Position numbers and translations under genes: made by a program. A stretch of 64,000 nt of DNA, taken from assembly GCF_001544575.2 (NCBI RefSeq), contig NZ_FCNY02000014.1, positions 1-64,000 of the forward strand, given 5' to 3'. How positions within the stretch are numbered: the stretch's first letter is position 1; the number at the start of each line of letters is the position of its first letter. This document shows positions 9,085-17,878 of the stretch, piece by piece. A model generated the notes under the pieces. The model was not told where the DNA came from and did not search any database. It saw only the letters and a list, made by a program, of their open reading frames with translations. This DNA is from Caballeronia cordobensis (lineage in GTDB: Bacteria; Pseudomonadota; Gammaproteobacteria; Burkholderiales; Burkholderiaceae).

Positions 9085-10574
9085 CGATGCGCCATCTCGC
9101 TCGATCCATCGCATTGCTAACGATTTCCGCTCTGGCCGGATGCACGGTCGGACCCGACTATGTGCGGCCCGACTTAGCCGTGCCCGCCGCGTACAAGTCG
9201 CAGCCTCCTTCGGATGCGGCCTCGCAGGACTGGAAGCCCGCGCAACCCGCCGACGCGAAGCCGCGCGCGCCATGGTGGGAGATCTACGGCGATCCGCAAC
9301 TCAATGCGCTCGAAGAACGCGTCGCGAGCGCGAATCAGACCGTGGCCGCAGCCGCCGCGCGTTTTCGCGGCGCGCGGGCGGCGGCTGCGCAAGCGCGTTC
9401 GGCGTGGTTTCCGACCGTCACGGCAAACGCGGCGTTCAATCAGACGCGGGCTTCGTCGAACGTGCTGTACAAATCGAGCGCGGGCGTGACCGTGCCCGAT
9501 TATCTGGTCGACGCGCAAATCTCGTGGGAGCCCGATCTGTGGGGCCGCATATCGCGCGCGGTCGAAGGCGGGCGCGCCGAAGCGCAGGCGAGCGCGGCGG
9601 ATCTGCAAAGCGCGCTTCTGTCGATGCAGGCCGAGCTTGCCACGCGCTACTTCGAGCTGCGCGGCACGGTGGAGGAAGAGCGCTTGCTGCAGGCGACGCT
9701 GCAAGCTTATGAAAAGGCGCTCGCGCTCACCCAGGACCGGTTCGCGGGCGGCGTCGCGGCGGAATCGGATGTCGCGCAGGCGGAAGAGCAATTGCGCGCG
9801 ACACAGGCGCAACTGATCGATCTGGAGACCACGCGCACGAGTCTCGTGAATGCGATCGCGATTCTCGTCGGCGAGACGCCTTCGAGCTTCACGCTCGATG
9901 TCGCGCCGCTCAACGAGGCGCATTCGCCGCATCCCGCAGCGGCGCTCGACGCGCTGCCGCTCGGCGTGCCGTCCGCGCTGCTCGAAAGGCGGCCGGATAT
10001 CGCGGCGGCCGAACGCCGCGTCGCCGAGGCCAATGCGCGCGTCGGCGTGGCGACGGCGGCGTTCTTTCCGAATCTCCTGCTTGCCGCGACTGGCGGTCTC
10101 GAAGCGACGCGCTTTTCTTCGTGGCTCGAAGCGCCCAGCCGTTTCTGGTCGCTCGGTCCGCAGCTTGCGTTCACGGTGCTCGATTTCGGCGGCCGCGCGG
10201 CGGCACGCGATGCCGCGCGCGCCGCCTATGACGAGAGCGTCGCGGATTACCGGCAAACGGTGCTGACCGCGTTCGGTCAGGTCGAGGACAATCTGAATGC
10301 GCTCGATGTGCTGCGCCGCGAAAGCGAAGCGCAGCGCAAAGCGGTCGATGCCGCGCAGCGCGCGCTCGGCAAGGTGAGCAACCGGTATGAAAACGGCGCG
10401 ATCACGTACTTGAGCGTGGTGGTGACGCAGGCCATCGTGCTGTCGGACCAGCGCACGGCGGTGAGCATCGAGCGGCGGCGCATGGCGGCGAGTGTCGCGC
10501 TCGTGAAGGCGCTGGGCGGCGGATGGAGCACGGCGGCGCTGCCGAGCGCGGAGGAAGTGTCGCGCCGAGATTGA
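9081..10574 (+). CDS. NodT-family outer-membrane efflux lipoprotein
   Basis: A 497-residue TolC/OprM-like channel. The N-terminus is a lipoprotein signal with lipobox LAGC followed by TVGPDYVRPD, the usual start of mature NodT-family channels. Two repeated long helical segments form the periplasmic tunnel, and LERRPDIAAAER is the characteristic motif of the second repeat. The start is GTG at 9081, overlapping the adaptor stop; an ATG at 9087 is a possible alternative. With the pump and adaptor it completes a tripartite exporter. No TetR or LysR regulator is adjacent. Confidence 0.9.
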   Translation: MTMRHLARSIALLTISALAGCTVGPDYVRPDLAVPAAYKSQPPSDAASQDWKPAQPADAKPRAPWWEIYGDPQLNALEERVASANQTVAAAAARFRGARAAAAQARSAWFPTVTANAAFNQTRASSNVLYKSSAGVTVPDYLVDAQISWEPDLWGRISRAVEGGRAEAQASAADLQSALLSMQAELATRYFELRGTVEEERLLQATLQAYEKALALTQDRFAGGVAAESDVAQAEEQLRATQAQLIDLETTRTSLVNAIAILVGETPSSFTLDVAPLNEAHSPHPAAALDALPLGVPSALLERRPDIAAAERRVAEANARVGVATAAFFPNLLLAATGGLEATRFSSWLEAPSRFWSLGPQLAFTVLDFGGRAAARDAARAAYDESVADYRQTVLTAFGQVEDNLNALDVLRRESEAQRKAVDAAQRALGKVSNRYENGAITYLSVVVTQAIVLSDQRTAVSIERRRMAASVALVKALGGGWSTAALPSAEEVSRRD

Positions 10575-10583
10575 ATTTTGCGC

Positions 10584-10626
10584 GATGCATGCAAAATGCC
10601 ATCGCGCATGATGCATGCAAAATGCC
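10584..10626. repeat. Two direct repeats of a 17-base sequence
   Basis: GATGCATGCAAAATGCC occurs at 10584-10600 and again at 10610-10626, spaced 26 bases start to start, directly after the efflux channel stop. A related GGCATGCAAAA stands near 12806. Function unknown; it lies between two convergent genes. Confidence 0.6.
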
Positions 10627-10644
10627 GCACGCAAGGTGCCGGCG

Positions 10645-11268
10645 CTATACGAAGAGAAACACGCCGCACCCGATCAGCGCCGCGCTCCAGATCCAGTCGA
10701 CGTTGATCCATCCGCTGCGCAGAAAGCCGAGCCCGCCGCGTGCCTGCACGGACATCGCGAACATCGAGATCGCGGCGATCACCGCGAGCATCGCGCCCGT
10801 ATGCACCGTCAGCGCGATCGCGCTGGCTTCGAATGCGCCCGCCGCCACCTTGCCCGTGCACAACGGCAGGAGCGCGGGCACGAGCATCAAACCCGCGCCG
10901 TGCGCGCTCGACATCACGAACGACCACAGCGCGAGCCCGGCAAGCCCGGTGCGCATGCCCACGGTCGGCCGCCCGCGATGCCCGCGCCATGCGCGCCACA
11001 CGCCCCAGCCGATCAGGAGCGCCCCGCACGCGCGCGCGAGCATGTCGTGGCCGGCGAACGCGCCGAGCGTGAGCGCGCCCGCGAGCACGAGCGCAACCGA
11101 TACCGCGTGCCCGAGCGCGATCGGCACGAGCGAAACCAGCGCGACGCGGCGGCTCTGCGCGTAGAGGCCGAGCGCGACCGCGAAGAGCCAGCCCATCGCG
11201 GGGTTCAGGCCGTGGAACGCGCCGAGCCCCGCGGCGGTGGCGACGAGCGCGGGCGACGCGGCGTCCAT
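10645..11268 (-). CDS. Six-helix membrane protein coupled to the SBP56 gene
   Basis: A 207-residue protein with about six predicted membrane helices. Conserved-looking polar spots sit in or near helices: GAFHGLNPAMGW, LGHAVSVAL and SSAHGAGLM. The histidines inside membrane segments recall HupE/UreJ or NicO-type metal permeases, but I do not recognise the family with confidence. Its ATG overlaps the stop of the methanethiol oxidase gene by one base (TGATG), so translation is coupled and the two products probably work together. A role in copper or sulfur handling for that enzyme is an inference. Confidence 0.75.
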   Translation of the reverse strand: MDAASPALVATAAGLGAFHGLNPAMGWLFAVALGLYAQSRRVALVSLVPIALGHAVSVALVLAGALTLGAFAGHDMLARACGALLIGWGVWRAWRGHRGRPTVGMRTGLAGLALWSFVMSSAHGAGLMLVPALLPLCTGKVAAGAFEASAIALTVHTGAMLAVIAAISMFAMSVQARGGLGFLRSGWINVDWIWSAALIGCGVFLFV

Positions 11269-12674
11269 CACGGATAGCAGTACGAATCCGACGAGCAATC
11301 GCCGCCTTGCAGCCGGATCTGGTGCGGCCGCTGCCCCTTCGGCCAGTCGATGAAAAACTTGTCGTCCACTGCGAGGCCGCCGTTGGGATCGGCGTCGAGC
11401 TTCACCATCCAGCCTTCGATGCCTTCGGGATAGAACTGCGCATCGACCGCGCCGTACAGCGAGTTCGTGAAGTAGACGCGGCGGCCGTCGCGGCTCACTT
11501 CGACCATCTGCGGGCCGCCGTTCAGCGTGCCGTTGCTTTTGCCGTTCGCGGCGCCCGGATGCGTCGCTTTCGCGACCACGCCGCCGATGCGCACCTTGCC
11601 GGTCAGCTTCGGCGCGAAGGGATCGGAGACGTCGTATTGCAGCATGTCGCCGGTGCCCCAGCACGACACGTAGAGGAAGCGGTCGTCCATCGAGAGATCG
11701 ATGTCGGAGACGAGCGGCGGCACCGCTCCGAAGCCCTGCAGGAGCGGCGGAAGCAGGGACGCGTCGGCGGGCTCGGCAGGAATGTCGATGATTTTCTTGA
11801 CCGCCCATTTGTCCTTGTCGCGATACCAGGTCCAGATCGACGACGACAGATCCTTGAGGCTGATCACGCAGTTGACGAAGCCGTAGGCCTTGGTCGGATC
11901 GTGCGCGGGGCGCAGTTCGAACACGAGCTGATATTCGTCGCCGAAGTCGATTTCCTGTATGTGCTTGCGCTTGGTGAAGTCCCAGAAATGCAGCTTGCGC
12001 CCGTATTTCGCGCCGAGCAGGATTTCGGGCACGAGGCCGTTCTCGAAGGTATCGGGCGTGCCCCATTCGCTCGTGACCATGGTGTCGTAGCCGAGATGCC
12101 ACCAGCCGTCGTAGGCGAGTTGCTGCGGGCCGCGATCCACTTCCCAGCGGCCGAGCGGATCGAAACTCTGCTGATCGAGCATCAGCACGCCGCCGGGCGC
12201 TTTGCCTTCGGCGTTGCCGAGCGCGGTGATATAGATGCCGCCCGGCCCGCAATGCACCGTGTGCGGACGCGTATAGCCGGTTTTTTCCGCGAGCTCTTCC
12301 GGCTCGATCGTCTTCACGATGACCGGCTGCTTCGGATCCGGCTTCGTGTCGATGATATGAATGCGCGACGAGCGCAACCCCGGCACGACGAGATAGCGCC
12401 GCTCCATGTGCGGATGCGGCGCGTTCGGGCACAGGCACGACGAGCACGCGTTCCAGCCGAAGTGATGCAGTTCGTCGCCGGTATCGGGCATCGCGATTTC
12501 ACCGACGATCTTCGTATAGTCCGGCGAATCCGGATCGACATCGACGACGGCGATCTTGTCCGGCGACTTGCGCTCGGGATCGAACGTCGCGACGTAGGCC
12601 AGCGTTTCGCGCGGCGCCTTGGCGGCGAGCCGCGGCGAAGGGTAGAAGCTCGGATCGGGTTTCCAGGTCGCCAT
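11268..12674 (-). CDS. Methanethiol oxidase / selenium-binding protein SBP56 family
   Basis: A 468-residue protein matching the SBP56 family in length and sequence. The N-terminal cysteine cluster CSSCLCPNAPHPHMERR, the HTVHCGPGG motif and beta-propeller repeats such as VSDIDLSMDDRFLYVSCW are all family features. Bacterial members (MtoX) oxidise methanethiol to formaldehyde, hydrogen sulfide and hydrogen peroxide and are copper-dependent. No signal peptide is evident, whereas characterised MtoX is periplasmic, so the location is open. Start chosen at ATG 12674, with GGGAG upstream; the reading frame extends further up but without family similarity. Co-translated with the downstream membrane protein. 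Confidence 0.9.
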   Translation of the reverse strand: MATWKPDPSFYPSPRLAAKAPRETLAYVATFDPERKSPDKIAVVDVDPDSPDYTKIVGEIAMPDTGDELHHFGWNACSSCLCPNAPHPHMERRYLVVPGLRSSRIHIIDTKPDPKQPVIVKTIEPEELAEKTGYTRPHTVHCGPGGIYITALGNAEGKAPGGVLMLDQQSFDPLGRWEVDRGPQQLAYDGWWHLGYDTMVTSEWGTPDTFENGLVPEILLGAKYGRKLHFWDFTKRKHIQEIDFGDEYQLVFELRPAHDPTKAYGFVNCVISLKDLSSSIWTWYRDKDKWAVKKIIDIPAEPADASLLPPLLQGFGAVPPLVSDIDLSMDDRFLYVSCWGTGDMLQYDVSDPFAPKLTGKVRIGGVVAKATHPGAANGKSNGTLNGGPQMVEVSRDGRRVYFTNSLYGAVDAQFYPEGIEGWMVKLDADPNGGLAVDDKFFIDWPKGQRPHQIRLQGGDCSSDSYCYP

Positions 12675-12800
12675 GCTGCGTCTCCCAGTTGGTTCGCTAA
12701 TGGCAAAACACTCACGAAGCACACACGTGCAAGCACTATAGGACACAAGGGCGCGGCATGCTTTCGCCTGTTTCGTGGAGGCTTTCTCGCGCGTCGCGCT

Positions 12801-12829
12801 TTTTCGGCATGCAAAACTGTGCTTAAAAT
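12801..12829 (+). promoter_or_regulatory. Possible sigma-70 promoter for the 51-aa protein
   Basis: TAAAAT at 12824-12829 resembles a -10 box; 17 bases upstream is only a weak -35 (TTTTCG). It would start a transcript about 30 bases before the small gene at 12866. Weak support. Confidence 0.25.
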
Positions 12830-12865
12830 AGAGGCATCGCCCCTTGACCCACAGAGGAGGTTGCA

Positions 12866-13021
12866 ATGGCCGAGCCGATGATCAGCCTGATGGCGGGAAT
12901 CGTCCTGGTGCTATGCATCGCGGTGGTTCTCGTGATGCATCACCGACACCCGCATATCCAGATTCCGAAGGCGCGCTGGCTGGATACGCATCCGCCGCGC
13001 GACTGGCGGCACAGGCATTGA
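12866..13021 (+). CDS. 51-residue single-pass membrane miniprotein
   Basis: A short gene with a strong ribosome site (GAGGAGG, five bases before the ATG) and a Rho-independent terminator 33 bases after its stop, so it looks like a complete monocistronic unit. The product starts MAEPMISLMAG, has one hydrophobic helix at about residues 6-24, and then a basic, histidine-rich tail (MHHRHPHIQIPKARW...DWRHRH). The orientation is probably N-out with a cytoplasmic His/Arg tail. I do not recognise a family; the tail might bind metal or nucleic acid. Confidence 0.75.
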   Translation: MAEPMISLMAGIVLVLCIAVVLVMHHRHPHIQIPKARWLDTHPPRDWRHRH

Positions 13022-13053
13022 GCGTGCAGTGCAACGTGAATTAAGCGCATGCG

Positions 13054-13080
13054 GCGCCGGCATCGACCGGCGCTTTTGTT
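13054..13080 (+). terminator. Rho-independent terminator of the miniprotein gene
   Basis: Stem GCGCCGG / CCGGCGC with a six-base loop, followed by TTTTGTTT. Located 33 bases past the stop. Good form on the plus strand. Confidence 0.8.
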
Positions 13081-13093
13081 TGGGGTGCGGCGG

Positions 13094-13417
13094 CTATCCG
13101 CGTCGTGGCCCTTTCATGGCTTCGGCTTCCATCGCGGCGTGCCATTCCTCGCTGTTCTCGATCGGGTCCATGCCTTCGTCGATGAACGCCGACGCGCGCT
13201 CCGCCGCCGAGCGCGTTTCGTCCTCGGTGTCGTCATCGACGACGCCGTCCTCCTCGGCGGGCGGCTCCAGCATGTCCTGCAGCATCGCCTCCAGTTCGGG
13301 CGTGTCCCACGGCTCGTCGCGCTGATTCTTCTTCTTGATGTAATGCCTCACTTCGGCATCCTGCTCGGGTGTCAGCGGAAGGCCGCGGAAGGTGCGGGTG
13401 GCGTCGAAGTCACTCAT
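13094..13417 (-). CDS. Conserved hypothetical acidic protein
   Basis: A 107-residue soluble protein beginning MSDFDATRTFRGLPLTPEQ, with an acidic middle (EPPAEEDGVVDDDTEDE) and no membrane segment or signal peptide. The ATG at 13417 follows AAAGGAGCG, a good ribosome site, which decides the start among upstream in-frame options. It looks like a Burkholderiaceae-specific small protein; function unknown. It sits downstream of the Lrp-type regulator on the same strand with a 68-base gap, so co-transcription is possible. Confidence 0.7.
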   Translation of the reverse strand: MSDFDATRTFRGLPLTPEQDAEVRHYIKKKNQRDEPWDTPELEAMLQDMLEPPAEEDGVVDDDTEDETRSAAERASAFIDEGMDPIENSEEWHAAMEAEAMKGPRRG

Positions 13418-13485
13418 GTTCGCTCCTTTCGCGCATAGCCCCCTCAGTGTAACGCCGTTCGTCTGCAGGTAAAAACGCGCAATGC

Positions 13486-13956
13486 TCAGCCGAGCGGCGG
13501 CAGGCGTCGTTCGATGGGCGTCGCCTTCACGATGGCCGTGCTCGTCGCGGCGCGCTCGGTGACGCGCGAGAGGATGTCGTCGAGATGCTCGATCGAGCGC
13601 AGCCAGAGGCGGCATACGAAGCAGTCGTCGCCCGTGACCTTGTCGCATTCGACGAACTCGGGAATGCGCCGGATCGCCTCTTCGAGGAGATGCAACTGGC
13701 CGGGCAGCGGCTGCACCCGCACGATCGCCTGCAGCGTATAGCCGAGCGCGCGCGGATCGATATCGACGGTGAAGCCGCGAATCACGCCTTGCGTTTCGAG
13801 CCGCCGCACGCGCTCGGCGGTGCTCGGCGCGGACAGTCCCACGCGTTTGGCGAGCTCGCTGATCGCGATGCGCCCGTCGCCGGCGAGTACGCCGATGAGC
13901 TCGCGGTCGATCGCATCGATCGCTCCGTATTGCGGGGCGTTTAGGTTCTTTCCCAT
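13486..13956 (-). CDS. Lrp/AsnC-family transcriptional regulator
   Basis: A 156-residue regulator of standard size. The N-terminal winged helix-turn-helix spans about residues 12-70, with RIAISELAKRVGLSAPSTAE as the recognition core, followed by the RAM (AsnC-type ligand-binding) domain. I use ATG 13956 (MGKNLNAPQYG), which gives the usual domain spacing; upstream in-frame starts would add an unlikely extension. It is divergent from a DMT exporter gene 112 bases away. In this family a regulator commonly controls an adjacent amino-acid exporter, so that is the likely target. Confidence 0.88.
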   Translation of the reverse strand: MGKNLNAPQYGAIDAIDRELIGVLAGDGRIAISELAKRVGLSAPSTAERVRRLETQGVIRGFTVDIDPRALGYTLQAIVRVQPLPGQLHLLEEAIRRIPEFVECDKVTGDDCFVCRLWLRSIEHLDDILSRVTERAATSTAIVKATPIERRLPPLG

Positions 13957-14068
13957 GATGGCCTTCGAATCCGAGGTCGAAAGAAGCATGCGCCTCATTT
14001 TAGGCATGGTTTCGCGGGAAGCGCATCGATAGACTGGAACACATCGAAACCTGCATGGCAGACCCCTC

Positions 14069-15007
14069 ATGACCACCGAAAGAATGGATGCCCGCATGAC
14101 CGCCGCATCGGGCGCGAACGACCTGCGTCGCGGCACGATCGAGATGTCGCTCGCCATGCTGATGTCGGGCACGATCGGCTGGCTCGTCGTGTCGTCGGGG
14201 CAGACGCCGTGGAACGTCGTGTTCTTCCGCTGCGTGTTCGGCGCGGCGACGCTCATCGCCGTGTGCGCGGCGCTGGGCTTTCTGAAGAAGCGCTATTTCT
14301 CGTGGCGCGTGATCGGGCTCGCGGCGCTGGGCAGCGTGGCGATCGTCGGCAACTGGCTGCTGCTCTTCGCCGCGTACTCGCGCGCGTCGATCTCGATGGC
14401 GACGACCGTCTACAACACGCAGCCCTTCATGCTCGTCGCCTTGGGCGCGATCGTGCTGCGCGAGCGCGTGTCGGCATCGACGCTCGCGTGGCTCGGCATT
14501 GCGTTCATCGGGCTCGTGATGGTGGTGCGCGTCGAGCCCGCCGTGCTCGCGGCGCCGGGGCAGTATCTCGAAGGCATCGCGTATGCGCTCGGCGCGGCCT
14601 TCCTGTACGCGATATCGTCGATCGTCACGAAGCGCTTGCAGGGCACGCCGCCGCATCTCATCGCGATGCTGCACGTGATCTTCGGCATCGCGATGCTCGC
14701 GCCGTTCGCGCGCTTCGAAGCGGCGCCCGCATCGTTCGCGGGCTGGACCGATCTCGTCGTGCTGGGCGTCGTAAACACAGGGCTCATGTACGTGCTGCTG
14801 TACGGCGCGATCCAGAAGCTGCCGGTGGCGACCACGGGCGCGCTGTCGTTCATCTATCCGGTGGTGGCGATCATCGTCGACTGGCTCGCGTTCGGACAGC
14901 GGCTCGCGTGGCTGCAAGCGGCCGGCGCGGTGTTGATTCTGCTCGCGGCGGCAGGGGTGAATCTGAAGTGGCGGATCGTGCCGCAAAAGCGGCGCGCGAA
15001 AGACTGA
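14069..15007 (+). CDS. EamA/DMT-family exporter
   Basis: A 312-residue inner-membrane transporter with ten predicted helices in two EamA repeats; [17 protein letters not shown] and [17 protein letters not shown] are the typical repeat ends. Such proteins export amino acids or other metabolites. The divergent Lrp-type regulator next to it suggests amino-acid efflux, which is inference. ATG 14069 gives the full N-terminus; internal ATGs at 14084 and 14099 are possible starts. Confidence 0.85.
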   Translation: MTTERMDARMTAASGANDLRRGTIEMSLAMLMSGTIGWLVVSSGQTPWNVVFFRCVFGAATLIAVCAALGFLKKRYFSWRVIGLAALGSVAIVGNWLLLFAAYSRASISMATTVYNTQPFMLVALGAIVLRERVSASTLAWLGIAFIGLVMVVRVEPAVLAAPGQYLEGIAYALGAAFLYAISSIVTKRLQGTPPHLIAMLHVIFGIAMLAPFARFEAAPASFAGWTDLVVLGVVNTGLMYVLLYGAIQKLPVATTGALSFIYPVVAIIVDWLAFGQRLAWLQAAGAVLILLAAAGVNLKWRIVPQKRRAKD

Positions 15008-15059
15008 GGCCGCCTCGTATAAAATGGCGCCCCCTCCGACTACATCGAAACTCCGCGCC

Positions 15060-15971
15060 ATGTGGTTCAAGAATCTTCAGCTTCACCGTCTTCCCGCTCA
15101 CTGGTCGGTCACGCCGCAGCAAATCCAGCAAGGGCTCGCGCCGCTCGCGTTCAGCGCTGCGTCGAGCATCGAAAACGAGCGGCGCGGCTGGGTCTCGCCG
15201 CGCGGCGACGACGAGCTCGTCTACACGGCGAACCGTCAGATGCTCATCGTCTATCGCGCGGAGAAAAAGCTGCTGCCCGCTTCGGTCGTCACGCAGTTCG
15301 TCAAGGAGCGCGCGGCCGAGCTCGAAGAGCAGCAGGGCTTCAAACCCGGCCGCAAGCAGATGAAAGAGCTCAAGGAACAAGTCACCGACGAACTCCTGCC
15401 GCGCGCCTTCAGCATCCGCCGCGACACGCGCGTGTGGATCGATCCGGTCAACGGCTGGCTCGCGATCGATTCCGCATCGGCGACTGTGTGCGACGACATC
15501 ATCGGCCTGCTCGTGAAATCCGTCACCGACCTGCCGCTCGCGAGCGTGCGCACCGCGCGCTCGCCCGTTTCCGCGATGACGGAATGGCTGCTCTCGGGCG
15601 ATGCGCCCGCAGGCTTCACGCTCGACCGCGACACCGAATTGCGCTCGACGGGTGAAGGCAACGCGACGGTGCGCTACGTCGGCCACGCGCTCGAAACGGA
15701 TGACATGCGTCGCCATATCGAAGCCGGCAAGCAATGCATGCGTCTCGCGATGACCTGGAACGACCGCGTGTCTTACGTCCTCACGCCGTCGCTCACCCTG
15801 AAGCGCGTGAGCCCGCTCGACGTCATCAAGGACGCGGCCGATCCCACCGCCGCGAACGACGACGAACGTTTCGAATCCGATTTCATCCTGATGACGGGCG
15901 AACTCGCGCGCATGCTCGCCGATCTGACCGAGGCGCTCGGCGGCGAAGAGGATCTGCGAGCGGCGGCGTAA
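15060..15971 (+). CDS. rdgC: Recombination-associated protein RdgC
   Basis: A 303-residue RdgC, recognised by its invariant start [11 protein letters not shown] and its length. RdgC forms a dimeric ring around DNA and limits RecA access; it is needed when replication restart is impaired. The reading frame opens at 15024, but family alignment puts the start at ATG 15060. It follows the DMT exporter by 52 bases on the same strand. Confidence 0.95.
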   Translation: MWFKNLQLHRLPAHWSVTPQQIQQGLAPLAFSAASSIENERRGWVSPRGDDELVYTANRQMLIVYRAEKKLLPASVVTQFVKERAAELEEQQGFKPGRKQMKELKEQVTDELLPRAFSIRRDTRVWIDPVNGWLAIDSASATVCDDIIGLLVKSVTDLPLASVRTARSPVSAMTEWLLSGDAPAGFTLDRDTELRSTGEGNATVRYVGHALETDDMRRHIEAGKQCMRLAMTWNDRVSYVLTPSLTLKRVSPLDVIKDAADPTAANDDERFESDFILMTGELARMLADLTEALGGEEDLRAAA

Positions 15972-15999
15972 AACCCCGCTTATAGGCGCTTGTGGCCCC

Positions 16000-17148
16000 T
16001 TACGCCGAAGCCGGCGCGGAAGCGAACGCGTAATTGTTCTTGCCGTTGCGCTTGACGGTGTACATCGTTTCGTCGGCGGCGGCGACGAGCCGCCAGTAGT
16101 CGTGGCAGCGATCCGGAAAACTCGCGATGCCGATGCTCGCGCGCACGATCGACAGCCCCATCTGCGCATCGGTCTCGGCGACGCACGCGATGATCCGCTG
16201 CGCGATCACGGCAAGCTCGCCATCGCTCGAAAACTCGCGCACGAGCAGCGCGAATTCGTCGCCGCCGATTCTCGCGACCATATCGCCGCCGCGCACCGTC
16301 TGGCGGAAACGCCTCGACACGGCGATCAGAAACTCGTCGCCGATGCGGTGGCCATGCGTATCGTTGACGCGCTTGAAGCCGTCCAGATCGATGTAAAGCA
16401 CCGCGATGCGCTTTGCGCCGCGCGCGCCGCCCGCGAGCGCATTCGCGGCTTCCTCCAGCGCCGCGAAGAGCTTGCGGCGGTTGGGCAGGCCGGTCATCGG
16501 ATCGTGCAGCGAGGCCTGCTCGAACTCGTTCGAGATGCCCAGAAGCTGTCGGTTGCGCTTGGCGTACATGCCGAGCGCGGTGATCAGCACGCCGAACACG
16601 ATCGCCGAGAGCGCGATCAGCGTATGCGACACGCTCAGAATACGCTCGCGCACATCCGCGCTCGTGCGGTCGCGCTCGGTGCGCCACCAGGCGTACGTGG
16701 TGTCGAGCGCGGTGCTCGCTTCGCCAAGCGCCGCCGAGGGCGACAGCACGGCGGCGGGCACGGACGGCGCGGACATCGGACTGGACGCGACAAGCGCATG
16801 CAGCGCGGCGAGCCGGCCCGCCAGTTCGATGCGCGTCTCGCGATACGCGGCCTGATGCTTCGTGTCGTCCGAGGGAAGGTTCTGCAGGGAGAGGGCGGCC
16901 GCGCGCGCGGTGTCGGCGCGTTCGACCGCTTCGAGCACGAGCCCGACGTATTCCTGCTGCAATTGCGCGGAAAAGATCGCCCGAACCTGGAACGCCAGAA
17001 GCAGCAGCCCGATCAGCAGGCACAACAACGCCGCGCCCGCGAGCGGCGCGGGGCCGGGAACGGGCACGCGCCTGAGCGCGCGCCGCACACGGCTCGCCAG
17101 CGTCGCCTCAGGGACGTGAATACTCCTCTCGCTGACGGTTCGGAACAT
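16000..17148 (-). CDS. Membrane-bound diguanylate cyclase (GGDEF)
   Basis: A 382-residue protein with two membrane helices (about 34-53 and 174-194) enclosing a periplasmic region of about 120 residues, then a GGDEF domain. The catalytic motif GGDEF is intact at 295-299, and the inhibitory-site RxxD (RGGD, 286-289) stands five residues before it, so it should make cyclic di-GMP and be product-inhibited. HDPMTGLPNRR and the metal site YIDLDGFKRVND are present. Its start overlaps the end of the upstream gene by 41 bases, so the two are probably one operon. Confidence 0.92.
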   Translation of the reverse strand: MFRTVSERSIHVPEATLASRVRRALRRVPVPGPAPLAGAALLCLLIGLLLLAFQVRAIFSAQLQQEYVGLVLEAVERADTARAAALSLQNLPSDDTKHQAAYRETRIELAGRLAALHALVASSPMSAPSVPAAVLSPSAALGEASTALDTTYAWWRTERDRTSADVRERILSVSHTLIALSAIVFGVLITALGMYAKRNRQLLGISNEFEQASLHDPMTGLPNRRKLFAALEEAANALAGGARGAKRIAVLYIDLDGFKRVNDTHGHRIGDEFLIAVSRRFRQTVRGGDMVARIGGDEFALLVREFSSDGELAVIAQRIIACVAETDAQMGLSIVRASIGIASFPDRCHDYWRLVAAADETMYTVKRNGKNNYAFASAPASA

Positions 17149-17878
17149 TGTGTCGATAGCTCACTCGATGGAAAAACGCGCCCACGCGGGCGAAGAGTCC
17201 GCTTTCGGGCTTCGCGCGCGCCTGCTGCCTGCGCGCCTGCGCGGCCGCACTGGCGCGATTCGACGCGGTCTGCTGCGCCGCCGCCGGATTGCCGCGGCGC
17301 TGCACGGCGGCGCTCTGCACGGGCGGGGCGGATGTCGGTTCGCCGGCCTGCGCGGAAGCCGCTGCAGCCGTCGCGAGCACGGCCGCGCCGGTTGCGTCCG
17401 CAGTGTCGGACGTCACGGCGAGCGAGGGTTCGTCGGCGGCGTCGCCGGGCGGCGGGTTGTCGGCGAGCGTGGCGGTCTCGACGGGCGGCGGTCCCTCGGT
17501 TACCGCGGACGGACTCGTGTAACCGGCAACCGTGGTGGTCAGGGGCGTCTCGACCATGCCCGACGACTCCGTGCGCGCGACGATCGCCGGCTGATCGATG
17601 CCGAGCGTCTTGCGCGCGCTCGCCATCGCTTCGGCATAGACGCGCTGGTCGTGGTTGAACCACATGCTGTAGGCGACGGTGCCGAGCACGCCGATCCCGA
17701 GCGCCGTCGCGGACGCCATCCAGAGCGCGAGGCGTCCGAAGCGCAGCGGCGTACGTGCGGGGCCGGGGTCGTCGTCGTAATCGATTGCAGGCTCCGCCAG
17801 GTTGAGGACAGTGGGATCGTTCGCCGGACTCGCGTGGTCCGCGACGCTCTCTTCGGGCAGCTTTGCTTGGTGAGGCAT
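17108..17878 (-). CDS. Single-pass Ala/Pro-rich membrane protein upstream of the diguanylate cyclase
   Basis: A 256-residue protein with an acidic cytoplasmic start, one membrane helix (about residues 52-72, WMASATALGIGVLGTVAYSM) and a low-complexity tail of Ala, Pro, Thr and Gln ending in a basic segment. No known domain seen. ATG 17878 is chosen because GGAG stands nine bases ahead; upstream in-frame ATGs lack this. Its 3' end overlaps the cyclase start, which suggests a partner in sensing or localisation, but the low-complexity tail gives no specific clue. Confidence 0.65.
   Translation of the reverse strand: MPHQAKLPEESVADHASPANDPTVLNLAEPAIDYDDDPGPARTPLRFGRLALWMASATALGIGVLGTVAYSMWFNHDQRVYAEAMASARKTLGIDQPAIVARTESSGMVETPLTTTVAGYTSPSAVTEGPPPVETATLADNPPPGDAADEPSLAVTSDTADATGAAVLATAAAASAQAGEPTSAPPVQSAAVQRRGNPAAAQQTASNRASAAAQARRQQARAKPESGLFARVGAFFHRVSYRHNVPNRQREEYSRP

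Noticed and set aside
6958-9273. Long minus-strand frame across the efflux genes
   Set aside because: Arg/His/Ala-rich shadow of the pump and adaptor genes with no motif.
11307-12881. Plus-strand frame of 524 codons opposite the methanethiol oxidase gene
   Set aside because: The minus-strand SBP56 protein has clear family motifs; the plus frame is low-information shadow sequence.
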